From the NCBI GenBank assembly GCA_963662155.1, contig OY759262.1, positions 58,868,393 through 58,932,392 of the forward strand: a stretch of 64,000 nucleotides of DNA. Reading direction: 5' to 3'. Under the pieces are notes generated by a model. The model saw only the letters and a list, made by a program, of their open reading frames with translations, searched no databases and had not been told where the DNA came from. This document shows positions 12,371 through 64,000 of this stretch, in pieces. The DNA is from Lamellibrachia columna (taxonomy: Eukaryota; Annelida; Polychaeta; Sabellida; Siboglinidae). The position numbers were made by a program, and so were the translations under genes. Each line of letters starts with the position of its first letter. Position 1 is the stretch's first letter.

Positions 12371-12583
12371 TATTCACCAAAATTATCAAACAGAATTATC
12401 AACCTGGGCACCTACTTTGCCACAACAACATTGTAGTGCAGTGATCCAATCACTAAGTAATTTATTTTAAATCTTTATATTCACCAAAATTATCAAACAG
12501 AATTATCAACCTGGGCACCTACTTTGCCACAACAACATTGTAGTGCAGTGATCCAATCACTAAGTAATTTATTTAAAATGTTT
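12371..12583 (+). repeat. 107 bp tandem duplication
   Basis: TATTCACCAAAATTATCAAA begins at 12371 and again at 12478. The copies are nearly identical to the end of ATCACTAAGTAATTTATTT, so the duplication is recent. Confidence 0.92.
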
Positions 12584-12633
12584 ACAGGACAAAAAATAAA
12601 CAAAATGTTTGTTGTACATTTTGCAGCCCATAC

Positions 12634-13195
12634 CTGAAAGGTTCTGCCTCTCAGCTTCGAGCTGCTGTTTGAGGTGGACGCAGTTAGCAGTGACCACGGG
12701 GCTTCGTGCCCATTGTCGCATCACAGTGGGGTTCCACTGCAGCTGTGCGTAGATGACGTTTAAGGATGTCAACTTCTGGATGAAGGCTGCATGCGGTAAA
12801 GATGCTGAAGTGATGCGGGACAACTCATGTCGCATCTCACGTAATTCATCGACACGCTCACTGTCTTCTACAGGACGTGTCCTGACGCCACGTCTAGGCG
12901 TCGGCAGCAGAACACCACTTCCAGAGAAGAGCAGACATGTAAACAGGGCTGTGCAGTCAAACTGTGCAGTGTCACCATGTTTAATGACATCGATGACACG
13001 CTGACCAATACGTCTTGTGTCGGAGTTGGCGATGAAGAATTCTCCCGATGTTCGGTTGTCCCCCCATGCTATTTTAACCCGTTCATTAAATTTGCTTTTA
13101 AATAATTCACGAAGCCTGTTTGGGACATCATCAAATAGGATGCGAACCACGCGCCAGAAATTTTTCCCATCTTCTGTCAGTGGAGCACGCGACAT
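12634..13195 (-). CDS. DZIP3-like HEPN-domain protein, first coding exon
   Basis: The minus strand encodes 187 codons from ATG at 13195 (MSRAPLTEDGKNFWRVVRIL) to a donor CAG|GTATGG at 12634. Upstream of the ATG is an acceptor, TTATTTCCTTTCAG, so a 5' non-coding exon is likely. The pattern, NFWRVVRILFDDVPNRLREL, then FKSKFNERV, then HGDTAQFDCTALFTCLLF, then a DELREMRHELSRI helix near SLPHAAF, resembles the DZIP3/hRUL138-like HEPN domain found in large animal families. HEPN domains are helical RNA-binding or ribonuclease modules. Here the usual R.xxxH of active HEPN RNases reads RHELSR, so activity is doubtful. No RING or NACHT partner was identified. Confidence 0.65.
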
Positions 13196-13384
13196 GTTAA
13201 ATTCTGAAAGGAAATAAATGAAAGACGTCTGTGTCATATGCACACACAAACACATATTCAATCATAAAAATAAAGTTAATACTTCAAATCTTCAATGTTT
13301 TATTGTAAATAACTGTTACAATTCCATATAACACACAATATCTTTTTTAATGTATTTATCGATTCCATTGTCCATTATCGTTTT

Positions 13385-13500
13385 GGCTTATCTCGTTTCA
13401 CGAAAAAAATAAAACCTATCTAGTATCAAATACAACATGCTAGCTCATTTGTGCATTTTTTAGCTTTGATCAAATCATCAGACAAACTATTAGTTTTTAT
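13385..13500 (+). repeat. Dispersed repeat family Y, copy 1
   Basis: CACGAAAAAAATAAAACCTA, ATGCTAGCTCATTTGTG and CAAATCATCAGACAAACTAT recur in the same order at 54240-54345. Confidence 0.7.
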
Positions 13501-15130
13501 TTGACCGTGCCAAAAACGGGTAAAAGTAACTGGCAGGGCTGGGGTCAATTCCTTTTAATCAATTCCAATTCCGCTGTTTATGGACTGGCTGGAAGGTGGG
13601 GTTTGGCCAGATCAAGAAAATGAGGATCAATTCCTTTTGCTCAAAATCTTTCAATTCCAATTCCGGAATTGAATTGAATAATTCAAATTCCTTTTGGAAT
13701 TGACCCCTGGTATGTGTAGCCTGCTCTTTATAAGGCTGCCTTATCTCTTGCATAGATATGAAATAATTGTATTAGTGTCATGGTTACGTGTTATATATGT
13801 ATATTGTTTTATTTTCGTATCAAACACCATACCTTTTTGGGTAGTTAAGACTTAGCTTAATTAAGTCATTTATTTTATATGTATGGAACCAGTGCAATTG
13901 TTTACTTTTGTTTTGGGAATGCAATTTATAAATAAGTTTACAACTTCTTGCGTTTCCCTTCAACATTTTCTGATTGTCGTTCTTTAATTATATTTTCATT
14001 GTACCACTTTAGTGGTAGTTAGGCTTACAATAGCAATGCCGGAGCTCGTTAGGCGGCGCTAGTAGTGCTATGATCGGCAAGTAGACCAAAACGTGTACCC
14101 AGAGAGGCCCGTTTATAGGGGGTGCCTTTAACGGTCCATAGCAGCTGATATAGACCACGTATAATAAAAGTGTGCATATGCCTATAAAGTTGAATAAACG
14201 TTCTTTACTCTGATGTACATCCTGTTTTATTTCTTTAGGTGAAAGTATTTTGTTTTTAAGGTGAAAATTTCACGATTCTTGCAAATCAGGGATTCACCTT
14301 GATTCACGAAAAAAACAATTGTATGTCTTTCATTGATCATTTAACACAAATATTTTTTTTTATTTTGGCTAGGTCTGGCTAGTAATGTACTGTACAACTA
14401 AAACAACCCCCTATCACTATCCATTGACGCGAAGAATTATCTAGCTATTTGAACGTTAGGTGGCGCCACACACGTCAGAATAATAAATTATGCGATGTCC
14501 TAGGCCGCTGTTGTTTCAAGTTCGTCTTTCTCGTCGTAGTTGTTTCAAGTTCATAAATATCCATTCTTCAAGTACGTGTGTAAGTAGTAATTGATCTATC
14601 TAACTATATTATCGTGTAGCAGTGTATGTTTGAAGTTTTGGAGGGTGTTTTGCTAATTTTGGCAGGAGATAAAACATGTAAACAAACTTGCAAAGTGACG
14701 GCGTAACTGACCTGTCAAACGATGTCCCAGCAGACAAGACGAAGAAAGGCATCCATTACTCACATTAGTTCAAAGCTGACAGTCTTACACTTGGAATGTT
14801 AATGATTTACACTGTGCTTTCTGATTGTTTTTCATTATAAGTACTATCATAACTGTGGATACGACTTATGTACAGTGACTATAATGACTATATTATTATT
14901 AGTAGTAATGTAAATATGTGTTTATGCCAAATTTATCTATTTTGGATATGATGATGGCCTAGATGTATGAAACTCCAAAAATGATGTACAACTTATAGTT
15001 GGTATGCAATATTGTGTCAGAATGGTTATTCACTCAACGATCCACACACATTGATATGATACTTGTAATGACGTACATATTTATAGTAGTTGTTTCTTAT
15101 TTGAACTACTAATACACCCAGATAATGCAA
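13501..15130. other. No gene seen; simple AATTCC-rich segment
   Basis: At 13550-13710 there are repeated CAATTCCAATTCC and GAATTGAATTG motifs. The rest is AT-rich without an exon or RNA gene that I recognise. Confidence 0.4.
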
Positions 15131-16260
15131 TAAGTATGACAATAAAAGCGTACATTTCATCCTACATGATACAGCTGTGAAAAGGCTGCTGTCAAAATCT
15201 GCATAATATTCGCAGTTAAAACCTTGTAAACAATATTTTCATATACATAATAATGCTAATGACCTATACATGTCAATCATGCTTACAAATAGACAGCAAG
15301 TTTTAAAATGTATCTGTAGGGTATATACTGTGGTTGTTTTTTTACTTTTTACCAACTGCCCCTGTAAAAATGTGCAAAATAAGTTAAAAATAGCATTGTT
15401 TACAGCTCTCTTGCAACAAAAATAATGGATGCACTGGTATGAATGACCCCCACACAGGTTGAGAACATTGAGTACTTCCACAATATGTAAAAAAAAATAC
15501 ATTAACATTAGTAATTTGTTTAAGCCAGGTACACTTTTTTAATCAAAATAGAAAAAAAAACATGTTTTGGAAATGTTGACGGGGGTGTCTTTAAAGTGCT
15601 CTAACATGAAAACTAATTAACCTACAGCCACACAACTGATTCCATGACGTATCTTAATAATATATCTTTCCAATGATCATCACTCTACATGATACACATG
15701 TCAAATATTCATCTTGCTTCAGCATGTCTTCAGCTGTGAACATGCTTCTGTAAAGATACATAAAAGTTTGCAGTTTTAAAAAATCTGGTAAAAAATATTG
15801 TTCACGTATATATAATAATGCTAATGACCTATACATGTCAAACATGCTTAGAAGCAGATACTGAGTTTAAAATATATATCTGTAGGGTATATACTGTGGT
15901 TGTTTTTTTACTTTTTACCAACCGCCCCTGTAAAAATGTGCAAAATAAGTGAAAAATAACACTGTTTACAGCTCTCTTGCAACAAAAATAATGGATGCCC
16001 TGGTATGAATGACCCCCACACAGGTTGAGAACATTGAGTACTTCCACAATATGTAAAAAAAATTAACATTAATATTAATACATTTTTAGACCAGGTACAC
16101 TTTTTTTTTCAAAATAGAAAAAAAAACGTGTTTTGAAAACGTTGACGGGGGGTGTCTTTAAAGTGCTCTAAAATGAAAACTAATTAACATACAGCGATAC
16201 AACTGATACCATGATGTATCTTAATTATTATTATAGGCCTTTCCAACGATGTATAATGCT
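15130..16260 (+). repeat. Tandem duplication of a segment of about 565 bp
   Basis: TAATGCTAATGACCTATACA occurs at 15251 and about 565 bp later. The blocks around it match in order: ATACTGTGGTTGTTTTTTTA, TGCAACAAAAATAATGGATG, ATGACCCCCACACAGGTTGA, GTGTCTTTAAAGTGCTCTAA and TATCTTAATwATTAT. The copies differ by scattered substitutions and small indels. No coding potential was recognised. Confidence 0.88.
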
Positions 16261-17156
16261 TTGCAATAACTTAATTATCTCAAAATGGTCCAGCATACCT
16301 ACTTACAACTATTGAAAATGTACATTATGTTCAATAAATTCAATTCGGGTGCTTCCTTCACTGTTTACGGGAGGCAGTCAGTCCAGGCCGAACCCGTTAT
16401 GGGCCGAACATCCGGGACCCGCCGAGTGTGCGCCAGAGCAAGCTTCTCAAATTACAGCCTCCCAAATCATGTTCGCCAAGCTACAGCCTCACAACTTTCG
16501 TACCAGAAAACAAGACGTAACCAACACTAATATAGTAATAAACAATGAAATCATTCTCTGTCAAGTCTTACCAAAATTCTGCGAACTGCGACGAGCAACA
16601 AAAACGACACAAACTGACGCAATGTGATGTTTTCTGGAGCTTCTCAAATGACACTTCTCGACATCATCCCATCAGTTTCCACGAATGGCGATTTATCGAG
16701 GTCGCCGCTGCATACTGCGCTAATTTCAAACTGTCACCAGTGGCGCCACGTAGTGAATAATAATAATAATAACAACCTTTTTTGTATAGCGCCATATATA
16801 TCCGGATATAAAACCTGTTCAGAGGCGCTTAAAATACAATATGTAAAATATAATCGCCAAAAAAAATTCTATAAATCATATAATACGGAATTTACATATA
16901 CATTTGTAAAGAAATAACTTGTGTAAAATAAAGTATCGGCTAAATACTGAGTAAACACTGCTTTAAAATCAAGTAAAAAAAAAAATTATTAAAATGCAAT
17001 AAAAAATAAATCAGGTTAGTGACGATATATAATCGTTACTGTAAAAAGGTTATATAAATAATCTTTAAACGCTGTCTTAAAAAGATGTGTCTTAAGTCGA
17101 GACTTAAACAATTCGAGTGAGTCAGCGACACAGGTATAATTTTATATCGGCAGATC

Positions 17157-17445
17157 GTTCCCAAGGCGCGGTGCCGTCACGGAGAAACCCCGTCGACCAG
17201 ACCGTTCTAAAGGCGCGGTGCCGTCACGGAGAAATCCCGTCGACCAGACCGTTCCAAAGGTGCGGTGCCGTCACGGAGAAACCCCGTCGACCAGACCGTT
17301 CCAAAGGCGCGGTGCCGTCACGGAGAAACCCCGTCGACCAGACCGTTCCAAAGGCGCGGTGCCGTCACGGAGAAACTCCGTCGACCATACCGTTCCAAAG
17401 GCGTGGTGATGTCACGGAGAAACCCCGTCGACCATACTGTTCCAT
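17157..17445 (+). repeat. 47 bp minisatellite inside the LINE C-terminus
   Basis: About six copies of CCGTTCCAAAGGCGCGGTGC CGTCACGGAG AAACCCCGTCGACCAGA. On the LINE strand one frame of the unit reads FSVTAPRLWNGL, the LINE C-terminal APRLWN motif, so that motif has been amplified. Confidence 0.95.
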
Positions 17446-18658
17446 ATCATGGCGTGGTACAGTTAGTAGGTTGCTGTCGGCGGAACGAAGCAGGCGTTCT
17501 GGGCGTGATGTGCTGATGGTCGCAGCGCCGCTATCGCGTTATTAGGCGAGCCGCCGAATTTTGCACCATTTGAAGCTGCTGAATTAAACGCACGTTTCCT
17601 CCAAACAGCACGGCATTTCCATAATCCAGTCTGGATGTAACCAGCGCATGTACGATCGTCTTGCACGCATGGGTCGTTAAGCATTTTCGAATTTTTGCGT
17701 TCTTGTGCAGTTGGAAATACGCCCCCTGACACGTGCGAGCGACTTGTGTCGACATACACAAGGTGTTGTCCATGAAGACGCCTATATCTCTCACAAATGA
17801 TTGTGGTGTTATGTCATACCCACATACGTTGTTTGTATCAACAGTTGGAGGAGCTCTACAACACAGAAAACAATTGCCTCTGTCTTGGCCTCATTTAGCA
17901 TTAAGTGATGGTCCATCGATCATCCATCGTTTGACGTCAACTGTGCATCGCTCGATTCTTCGGATAGCATACCCTCTACCTCGCAGGGTTGGTCACGAGG
18001 GAATTCCGCGTACAGCTAGCTGCGTATCGTCAGTGTACAAGTTATACTTAACGTTATGCTTGGCGAATATCGCACTAATAGGCATGCAGTATGTAGTAAA
18101 CAACAGGGGCCCAAGAACCGACCCCTGCGGCACACCACAACATAGCTGTCGTTGGCGAGATATAGCATCGCCAATTTTTATCGCCATCGTCCTGTTGGAT
18201 AGGTAATTTAAGACTTCAGCCATGCTAGTGCCGGGCTTCGTATGCCGATCGAATGCATCTGCTGCAGTTTCGGTGCAATGATGTGGGTCGAGACGTTTGT
18301 TTTCGTCGATGTAGCGCCAAAGGTCAACTGCGACATGTCTCTCCAACAGCTTCGAAACAAAGCTGAGGTTTGTAATTGGGCGGTAGTTCTTAATGTCATT
18401 TGCATCTAGACTAGTCTTCTTCAGCAGTGGCGTGACTAGCGCATGTTTTATGTCGGATGGAACTGTCGCAGATTTCAGTGATAGATTAATGATGCTGGCT
18501 AGAGTTGGTGCGATGATGTTAATGTTTGTCTTCAGCAGTGCAGTCGGCAAAGGGTCGAGAACGTAAGATTTGCGAGGGCATTTGTTCACAACTCGTATGA
18601 TAGCGGTGGCTGTTGTCGATGTGAATGCTGACAGAGTGCAATGTTTGTGATTGTTGTC

Positions 18659-18950
18659 GATTAGCGGTGACGGTGGAGGCGGGTCACAGTGATTAGCGGT
18701 GACGGTGGAGGCGGGTCACAGTGATTAGCGGTGACGGTGGAGGCGGGTCACAGTGATTAGCGGTGACGGTGGAGGCGGGTCACAGTGATTAGCGGTTACG
18801 GTGGAGGCGGGTCACAGTGATTAGCGGTGACGGTGGAGGCGGGTCACAGTGATTAGCGGTGACGGTGGAGGCGGGTCACAGTGATTAGCGGTGACGGTGG
18901 AGGCGGGTCACAGTGATTAGCGATGACGGTGGAGGCGGGTCACAGTGATT
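18659..18950 (+). repeat. 32 bp minisatellite inside the LINE
   Basis: About nine near-perfect copies of GATTAGCGGTGACGGTGG plus AGGCGGGTCACAGT, period 32. One unit has GGTTACGG and the last GCGATGACGG. There are no spacers. Confidence 0.97.
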
Positions 18951-19140
18951 CAGCGAGCGGCGGATTTTCGCAGTCTTGTCGAAGAAACATACAAGAAAAC
19001 TTTCCGCCAAAATCCGCATGCGAGCCGTTGTTCTCAGGAAGCATCGGTGGTAATTTGCGCCCCATGATGTTATTCGTGACTCGGTACATAGCTTTCACGT
19101 CACGGGCAGATTCTTGTATTTGAAAATGTCTCTATGTACA

Positions 19141-19252
19141 ATTAGCCGCGTCTCTCGCCACCGCCTCTCCGCTCGTCTCTCGCCACCGCCTCTCCGCTCG
19201 TCTCTCGCCACCGCCTCTCCGCTCGTCTCTCGCCACCGCCTCTCCGCTCGTC
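19141..19252 (+). repeat. 25 bp minisatellite inside the LINE
   Basis: Four copies of TCTCTCGCCACCGCCTCTCC GCTCG. Confidence 0.95.
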
Positions 19253-19589
19253 GAACTCGCTTCGCATCTGACAGCTCATTGTTATACCAGGGTGTCTTGG
19301 GCGGATGGTAATAACACGGGTGGTTAGTGGTGCATGAGTATTGTTCAACTCTGCGATAGTGGTGTTATACTGGAGAGACAGTCCTGCGATGCAGTCGCTT
19401 GGGTAGGTTAACTGTAGCGATGTTCTCAATTCTGCGACAAACTTAGCGTTATCAATTGCAGCATATTTCCTGTAGGTGATAATTGTTTTCGTCCGTCTCG
19501 GTTTGACCGTGACAAGGTCTCACTGGATCACAAGATGGTCAGAGTTTCTACTGATACGGCAGAAACGATGCAGTCACGCGTGTTTCGTG

Positions 19590-19800
19590 TTATCACGAGG
19601 TCGTGTTATCACGAGGTCGTGTTATCACGAGGTCGAGGATGTTACAACCCACATGGGTCGGTTCCGTCACGTGCTGTTGGAAATCAGTCTCACGGAGAAG
19701 GTCAGTGACGTCGCGATCATCGATGGCACTATCATCGATGGCACTATCATCGATGGCACTATCATCGATGGCACGATCATCGATGGCACGATCATCGCCG
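19590..19800 (+). repeat. 14 bp and 15 bp tandem arrays inside the LINE endonuclease
   Basis: GTTATCACGAGGTC occurs three times at about 19590-19632. (ATCATCGATGGCAC(T/G))n occurs about six times at 19717-19798. The second array keeps the endonuclease frame and inserts repeated DD(R/S)AI just after GDFNVHYG. Confidence 0.93.
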
Positions 19801-20336
19801 TAGTGTACGTTGAAGTCACCGAGAATGACACGACTGAATTCATCGACGAACAGCCGGAATGGTGTAGTCTTCCGGCCGGATGAAGGTGGCCGATATATCG
19901 TGAAGACCCGTACGATCGACGCTGCACGCACATGGCGCAATACAACTTCAAGATCCTCAAAGGACTGGGCGGGTATGGGCGTCTTGGAGCATATATGGAA
20001 TGATGCCTTATACATCACACCAACTCGTGGAAGGTGGCGGAAGTTGTATCCGTCAAGTGTAATGGCCTCTACGACAGCATCATCACTGTCAGTGAGCCAT
20101 GTCTCAGTCAGGCAGATTACGTCAAAATCGTGTTCGGTGATGTAGTTACATATGGTGTCTGCCTTGTTGCGGATTGACCGGGTATTTATCAGTGCCAGGG
20201 TGGTGTGCACCTGATTATGTACACGCGTACGAGAAGTGTTCTCATCAGAGGCAGACTTCGGATTAGACGGTGGTGGCAGACATTGTATTATGTTTGATAT
20301 GTTTACTCCTGATTGTTTGTATACACGGGTGTACCT

Positions 20337-20418
20337 CACCCGTGACATGACTGACCTCACTGTGACATGGCTGACCTCACCGTGACATGGCTGACCTCAC
20401 CGTGACATGGCTGACCGC
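20337..20418 (+). repeat. 20 bp tandem array at the LINE 5' side
   Basis: GTGACATGGCTGACCTCACC repeats about four times with substitutions. Confidence 0.9.
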
Positions 20419-20888
20419 ACCCGCGATGTGTCACCTACTTGGCACCTTCGTTATTGGCCGGATTCGTCTTCTGATACCGGCCTTTGTCCCACGTCTTGTT
20501 GGTTGTCGGCACAGATTGAATGTTGCTATTGTATTCGTCCACGGATGGGTAGCCGGCTGCCAGCATTTCCTTAGTTCGAGCATCAATGATCTAGACAATG
20601 ACATGCTTCGACGTAGTTCCTGGCAACGTGTAAACCTGGTGTCCGTTATGCTTAGGTAATTCCGTCGGCCACGCCTCAAGTTATAAGTCCAAAATAAAAG
20701 CCCACAAAATCCGTGATAAAACACAATAAAAATCACTCACAAATGTTCCATAGATAATCCTTGGTTGTTGTCAAATCGTGTCGCACAACAAATAGACAGT
20801 CTATGATATTAATACCTTGAAAATCTAGGATACTTTCGGGAGCAGCCAGACACAGCAGCGCTACAACCTGATGTATAAACTTACTTGC

Positions 20889-20890
20889 TC

Positions 20891-20941
<51 letters not shown>

Positions 20942-20942
20942 G
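20889..20942 (+). repeat. (ACTT)n microsatellite
   Basis: Uninterrupted CTTA/ACTT repeats, followed by ACATACGTACATACATACAT. Confidence 0.97.
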
Positions 20943-22270
20943 ACATACGTACATACATACATGCCCAATCCATGTCCATTTTCTTTTTTCAATGTATTGC
21001 CTGATGTTTTCTTGGTCCGGCCTCCTCGTTCTTTGCTTATGATCTTGTCTCGCCATTTAATTTTTAGAATGTGTCTGATACATTTGTTTATGAATGGTTG
21101 GAATTTTCGGGTTGTTGTCTTAGTTACTATCCATGTCTCCGAGCCATAGAGCAACACGCTTTTCACGTTGGTCTTGAAAATTCGGATTTTGTTTCTTGTT
21201 GAGAAGGATAGTATATTCCATGCTGATTTCAAGGTGATGGATGCATGCCTGTTTTTTTCAAACTTGGTTTTGACGTTTTCGTCCGTTTCTCCTTTGTCTG
21301 TCACTACACTGTCCAGATACGTAAATGTGTTGTCCTCCTCTACATAATTTCGTTTTACATTGTTGCGTATTGTTCACTTTTGTCTTCTGTGTATTTATTC
21401 TTAGGTCTGTCTTCTCTGCTTCCTCTGTCAATCGGCTGGATTTCTTCTGCATTTGTTTGTTTGTATGTGACAGTAGGCAGATGTCATGTACAAAGTCCAG
21501 GTAAACCAATTGTTTAATGAATGTCCACTGGATGCCATTTTGGATAAAGATTAATGGTGAAATTAATGGCCCAGAAAATGTCATGGTTGTGTTCTGTCAT
21601 GTCACTAAGTGCCTCAAACCTTTTTCTCACTCGAATTTCGTTTCTCTTGTCTTCATTTCTCTTTACATTGTACTGTTTGTGTGGTCTATTGGCTGTATCT
21701 GTGTATTTCTTCAGCTTGATTCTAAAAGTTCCCAATAGAAGATGGTGGTCTGATGCCACATCTGCGTCTCTGTTCACTCGTGTGTCCAAAAGACTTCTAA
21801 ATTTTCTGTAAAAGGTTATGTGGTCGATGTGATTCTTCGTTTTCGCATCTGGTGAGACCCATGTTGCTTTGTGTACTGTTTTGTGTGGGAAGGCACTACC
21901 ATCTACAACCAAGTCGTTGAATGCACAGAACTATGCGAAAAGTTCTCCATTTGTTTCATATCTCCAATGTCATGGTTCCCGTGACTTCTTCCCTGCCTGC
22001 ATTGTCTGAGCCAACGTTTGCTTTCATGTCACCTATTAGAATGTTGGTGTATCCCCTTGGCATTTCATTCAGCACAGGTTGCAATGTATCGTAGAACTCC
22101 TGCGTTGCCTCTTCGTTATCAATGTTTGTTGGAGCACAACACTGAATCACATTGACGTTCCTTTCTTTTGACTTGAATCTTGCTGTATTGATTCTTGGTG
22201 ACATAGGGTTTCACTCCATCAAGGCTTTTATTGCAGTTTCTGTTGCCATTATTGCCACTCCATGTGTGTG

Positions 22271-22335
<65 letters not shown>

Positions 22336-22580
22336 GTGCGTACGTGCATGCGTGTATATGGTCTTCATCTTCATGTCATGAGTAGATCATGTGTTCTCCT
22401 GTAGCTAACTTAGTGTGTCCGGCTGCGTTCCATCTGGTCTCATTGAGACCCAGCACGTGTATGTTGTATTTCTTTATTTAATGTGCCACTTCAGCCGCCT
22501 AAGCAGATTGATAGATCCGGATATTCCAGGTGCCTATTCTGGTATTTCTTTTGGCGGTAAGTAGATAATCCATCGGCGGT
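20930..22580 (-). mobile_element. Endonuclease-RT LINE, internally deleted
   Basis: On the minus strand: 22560-22400 gives RIGTWNIRIYQ and KKYNIHVLGLNETRWN (endonuclease start). 22204-21956 has NILIGDMKANVGS. 21912-21514 has HIDHITFYRKFRSLLD and ASDHHLLLG (endonuclease end). About 21510-21400 jumps to the late RT (DFVHDICLLSH, an altered FADDxxLL box). 21260-20990 has SVLLYGSETWIVTK and FINKCIRHILKIKW. The RT core is missing. The array at 22263-22345 sits inside the endonuclease. Confidence 0.85.
22263..22345 (+). repeat. (TG)n-(TGCG)n compound microsatellite
   Basis: (GT)n passes into (GCGT)n. It interrupts the LINE endonuclease between the GEHMIYS region and the downstream VAIMATETAIKAL region. 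Confidence 0.97.
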
Positions 22581-22734
22581 CTGACTTCACGAGGGCTTTC
22601 ATCAGCTCGCGCATGTTGCTCTCCGAGGAGGCATCATCTTGCATTATGGTGTTGATTGAACAGTTTATCTTTTCGGTTTCTGTAGTCAGTTTTACCCCTT
22701 GTTTTTTGCCAGGGTTGTCATTCCCTTACCCCTT

Positions 22735-22940
22735 TCTGTGTCCGTCCCATTGTCCGGAGACATTCTTACCAACTGCTTCCCGCCTCTGGAATGAACTCCC
22801 AGAAGAAAAGGAAATAGTTAAAACCAGGAAGAGAGATGATTTCAAGAAAGAAATCAACGGCTTCCTTGGTGCCTTAAACCAGCGCCCGCCTCCAGAGTGG
22901 AGAGAGACAGCTGCTATGCCAAGGAAGAAACCCACATAGA
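22735..22940 (+). mobile_element. LINE C-terminal remnant (plus strand)
   Basis: This encodes TFLPTASRLWNELPEE then FKKEINGFL, the aromatic-rich R.WN.LP motif at the C-terminus of several LINE reverse transcriptases. No RT core precedes it. Confidence 0.55.
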
Positions 22941-23416
22941 AAAATACACAAGTGAACATTCACGTTGATATGAATACTTTGCGTGATGCATTTCAATCGG
23001 CATACCTGAATTCTAAGCTTTTGTACGTGTAGCTGCTCACTCTTCCACGTCGATAACAAGAAAGATACGATATAATAACCAACAAAAGGTGAGCCGCTGG
23101 CGCTACACAGCAAATTGTAAAGGCGTAGATATAGGTCGACCGACTGTGTCGTTAAACATAGCACGTTGCTCACAATGCGTTTTAGTACGACCGACAGCGC
23201 CAACCGTGGTACTGATATCGACTGATCGCTGACTGTACGCTGTTGGTGTTATGCGCTAGTTACCCAACACAGGGCCACCCTCCGTTATCGTCAGCGTCAA
23301 CAAATACGTGTACATGTAAACACATGTTGTATGTCGTGCCGACTCTGGTGACTTGAACCGGGACGTGTACCAATAACGGACCAGGAAGGTCGACCTCTTC
23401 GGCACTCAAGGCGGAA
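22941..23416. promoter_or_regulatory. Presumed promoter and 5' UTR region of the DSL gene
   Basis: A stretch free of retroelement coding lies upstream of the signal-peptide exon and is less AT-rich than the surrounding introns. I see no clear TATA box. The assignment rests only on position. Confidence 0.35.
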
Positions 23417-62300
<38,884 letters not shown>

Positions 62301-62367
62301 ACCTTTCACATGTACAAATACGAATACTTTTGTTTTCAGGTAAAAATACAAATCTGCATAAAAAACA

Positions 62368-62373
62368 AATAAA
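62368..62373 (+). terminator. Polyadenylation signal AATAAA of the DSL gene
   Basis: AATAAA lies 68 bases after the TAA codon and immediately before a long (TA)n tract. Confidence 0.55.

Positions 62374-64000
<1,627 letters not shown>

Larger units (their letters stand above)
16755..20740 (-). mobile_element. L2/CR1-type LINE, degenerate, with (ATT)n 3' end
   Basis: Minus strand. An endonuclease region (about 20360-19593) has ALINTRSIRNK, ICLTETWL and ILGDFNVHYGDD. An RT region (18589-17993) has YRPITNLSFVSKLLERH, GVPQGSVLGPLLF and YTDDTQLA, the catalytic YxDD box, here written YTDD. The RT end (17794-17531) has SRLDYGNAVLFGG and MVQNSAARLITR. A C-terminal FKSRLKTHLFKTAFKDY is at about 17120-17070. 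The 3' end is GGCGCTATACAAAAAAGG followed by (ATT)n at 16773-16755, as in L2-like LINEs. Frameshifts and six internal tandem arrays make it inactive. Confidence 0.85.

Noticed and set aside
18659..18950. Regular 32 bp repeats resembling a CRISPR array
   Set aside because: Units are head-to-tail with no spacers, in eukaryotic DNA and inside a LINE.

Overview
The window is animal nuclear DNA: genes split into short exons with GT-AG introns, kilobases of AT-rich intron, long (CA)n, (GCAC)n, (CT)n and (TA)n microsatellites, and many decaying non-LTR retrotransposons plus one Ty3/gypsy element. The mix (CR1, L2-like and several endonuclease-RT LINEs, a DZIP3-like HEPN protein, an EGF/DSL/FN3 surface protein) suggests a lophotrochozoan invertebrate, perhaps a mollusc. 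This is inference; no species can be named.

Host genes. (1) 49-6691, +: the last four visible exons of a PARP6/PARP8-type mono-ADP-ribosyltransferase catalytic domain. Their phases match, and one intron holds a 3.6 kb minisatellite. (2) 13195-12634 and perhaps down to 9879, -: a DZIP3-like HEPN-domain gene. (3) 23417-62300, +: the centrepiece, an 18-exon gene of about 1196 codons whose splice phases agree at every junction. It encodes a signal peptide, a Notch-ligand N-terminal (MNNL) module, a DSL domain, a partial VWA-like domain, a GxWxGxYxC beta domain, EGF repeats, two further DSL domains, a laminin-type EGF, two FN3 domains, one membrane helix and a tail of about 20 residues. A polyadenylation signal follows 68 bases after the stop. 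Three DSL domains combined with VWA-like and FN3 modules make this unlike the Delta and Jagged ligands I know.

Mobile DNA. Introns and intergenic DNA hold an L2/CR1-type LINE (16755-20740, -) containing six minisatellites; an internally deleted LINE (20930-22580, -); a near-complete CR1 (25393-30232, -) with intact ORF1 (zinc finger plus SGNH esterase) and ORF2 (endonuclease plus RT); LINE remnants at 35.5-37.0, 42.1-42.9, 44.36-47.56, 54.8-55.3 and 60.3-60.9 kb; a second, 5'-truncated CR1 (55656-57300, -); and a defective Ty3/gypsy element (47556-51489, +) that itself carries a LINE tail flanked by a target-site duplication. Short dispersed repeats recur at 2.0, 7.7 and 39.8 kb; at 13.4 and 54.3 kb; and, partly inverted, at 25.0-25.4/30.2-30.4 versus 41.4-42.2 kb. 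The last pair shows where the CR1 inserted.

Layout. 0-7 kb PARP tail; 7-9.8 kb repeats and blank DNA; 9.9-13.3 kb HEPN gene; 13.3-16.7 kb blank DNA with a 565 bp tandem duplication; 16.7-22.9 kb LINEs; 22.9-62.4 kb the DSL gene with retroelement-filled introns; 62.4-64 kb microsatellites and AT-rich DNA.
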